Below are positions 4,888 through 5,470 of a stretch of 5,470 bases of DNA, in pieces. This stretch comes from Microbacterium sp. GTDB taxonomy: Bacteria; Actinomycetota; Actinomycetes; Actinomycetales; Microbacteriaceae. The position numbers and the translations under genes are program-made. Position 1 is the stretch's first letter. The number at the start of each line of letters is the position of its first letter. The notes beneath the pieces were generated by a model that saw only the letters and a list, made by a program, of their open reading frames with translations, was not told the DNA's origin and did no database searches. The DNA is taken from contig NZ_QFPF01000136.1 in NCBI RefSeq assembly GCF_003248605.1, forward strand, positions 1 through 5,470, written 5' to 3'.

Positions 4888-5470
4888 CTACTCGCGCGTC
4901 TGGTAGATGGGCGCGGCGCCGTGCACGGCGTCACCGACCTTGTGGACGCGGATGTCGTTCGTGGAGCCGATGATTCCGGGAGGTGAGCCCGAGATCACGA
5001 CGACCTTGTCGCCGATCTTGGCGAGGTCGTTGGAGAGCAGGTAGTCGTCGACCTGGATGAACATGCGGTCCGTGTGGGCGACGTGCTCCACCAGCGTCGA
5101 CCGGATGCCCCATGTCAGCGCCATGCGGCGGCGGATCGCCGGGTCGGGGGTGAACGCCAGCATGGGGATCTTCGGGCGCAGACGCGACATGCGGCGGGCG
5201 GAGTCGCCGGACTCCGTGAAGATGCAGAGATACTTCGCCTCGACGAAGTCCGCCACCTCGATCGCCGCGAGGGTGATCGCCCCGCCCTGCGTGCGCGGCT
5301 TGTTCGTCAGCGGTGCGATGCGCTCGAGACCGTGCTCCTCGGTCGAGGCCACGATGCGCGCCATCGTCTCGACGACGACGACGGGGTACTCCCCCACGCT
5401 CGTCTCGCCCGACAGCATGACCGCGTCGGCGCCGTCGAGCACCGCATTCGCAACGTCGGAGGTCTCTGCG
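4888..5470 (-). CDS. pyk: Pyruvate kinase, C-terminal part (start lies past the right edge)
   Basis: The frame is open from the right edge (first whole codon 5469-5467) to a TAG stop at 4890-4888, giving 193 residues plus the stop codon, out of a usual total near 470-480. The enzyme converts phosphoenolpyruvate and ADP to pyruvate and ATP, the last step of glycolysis. The visible part begins with [20 protein letters not shown] followed by GET and VGEYP, which is the end of the catalytic barrel. The C-terminal allosteric domain follows, with [16 protein letters not shown], the phosphate-binding loop used by sugar-phosphate effectors in this family, and near the end [20 protein letters not shown]. 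The catalytic lysine and metal-binding residues lie upstream, outside the window. The GTG at 5442 is an internal valine codon, not a start, because conserved pyruvate kinase sequence continues upstream of it in frame. The gene converges on tRNA-Leu across the large hairpin. Confidence 0.96.
   Translation of the reverse strand, partial: AETSDVANAVLDGADAVMLSGETSVGEYPVVVVETMARIVASTEEHGLERIAPLTNKPRTQGGAITLAAIEVADFVEAKYLCIFTESGDSARRMSRLRPKIPMLAFTPDPAIRRRMALTWGIRSTLVEHVAHTDRMFIQVDDYLLSNDLAKIGDKVVVISGSPPGIIGSTNDIRVHKVGDAVHGAAPIYQTRE

Noticed and set aside
4680..4934. 84-codon minus-strand open frame through the tRNA-Leu region
   Set aside because: It covers the tRNA, the hairpin and the pyk end on the opposite strand. 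Its sequence simply translates the structured RNA elements.

Overview
The window looks like core chromosome of a high-GC Gram-positive actinobacterium, most likely Microbacteriaceae (Microbacterium-like). The support is the strongly GC-biased codon use, frequent GTG starts, a PdtaR-type ANTAR response regulator, a DNA polymerase I with a degenerate proofreading domain, and TAnnnT -10 boxes placed directly in front of start codons. The genus is inferred from general resemblance, not from a search.

Layout from left to right: (1) positions 1-784, minus strand, the N-terminal half of a DUF885-family protein that runs off the left edge; (2) 818-3490, minus, a complete polA (DNA polymerase I, 890 aa); (3) 3575-4009, plus, a small hotdog-fold acyl-CoA thioesterase of the YdiI/MenI/PaaI type; (4) 4037-4657, minus, a PdtaR-like two-component regulator that acts on RNA through an ANTAR domain; (5) 4713-4795, plus, tRNA-Leu with anticodon CAA; (6) 4888-5470, minus, the C-terminal 194 codons of pyruvate kinase (pyk), whose start lies beyond the right edge. 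All intergenic gaps are short (27-92 nt) and most hold recognisable signals.

The genes do not form one pathway. polA is replication and repair, pyk is glycolysis, pdtaR is RNA-level regulation, and the thioesterase may serve menaquinone synthesis. polA and the DUF885 gene lie head to tail 33 nt apart and could be co-transcribed, although the gap has its own possible promoter. Two convergent junctions (thioesterase/pdtaR and tRNA-Leu/pyk) each hold inverted repeats that fit bidirectional termination. Two divergent junctions (polA/thioesterase and pdtaR/tRNA-Leu) hold promoter-like sequences.

I found no mobile element, CRISPR array, defence system or evident new multi-gene system. The observations most worth following are regulatory: all three minus-strand genes whose starts are visible carry a TAGGNT -10-like hexamer 6-7 nt before the start codon (predicted leaderless mRNAs), and in front of polA that hexamer is framed exactly by a 7-bp inverted repeat.
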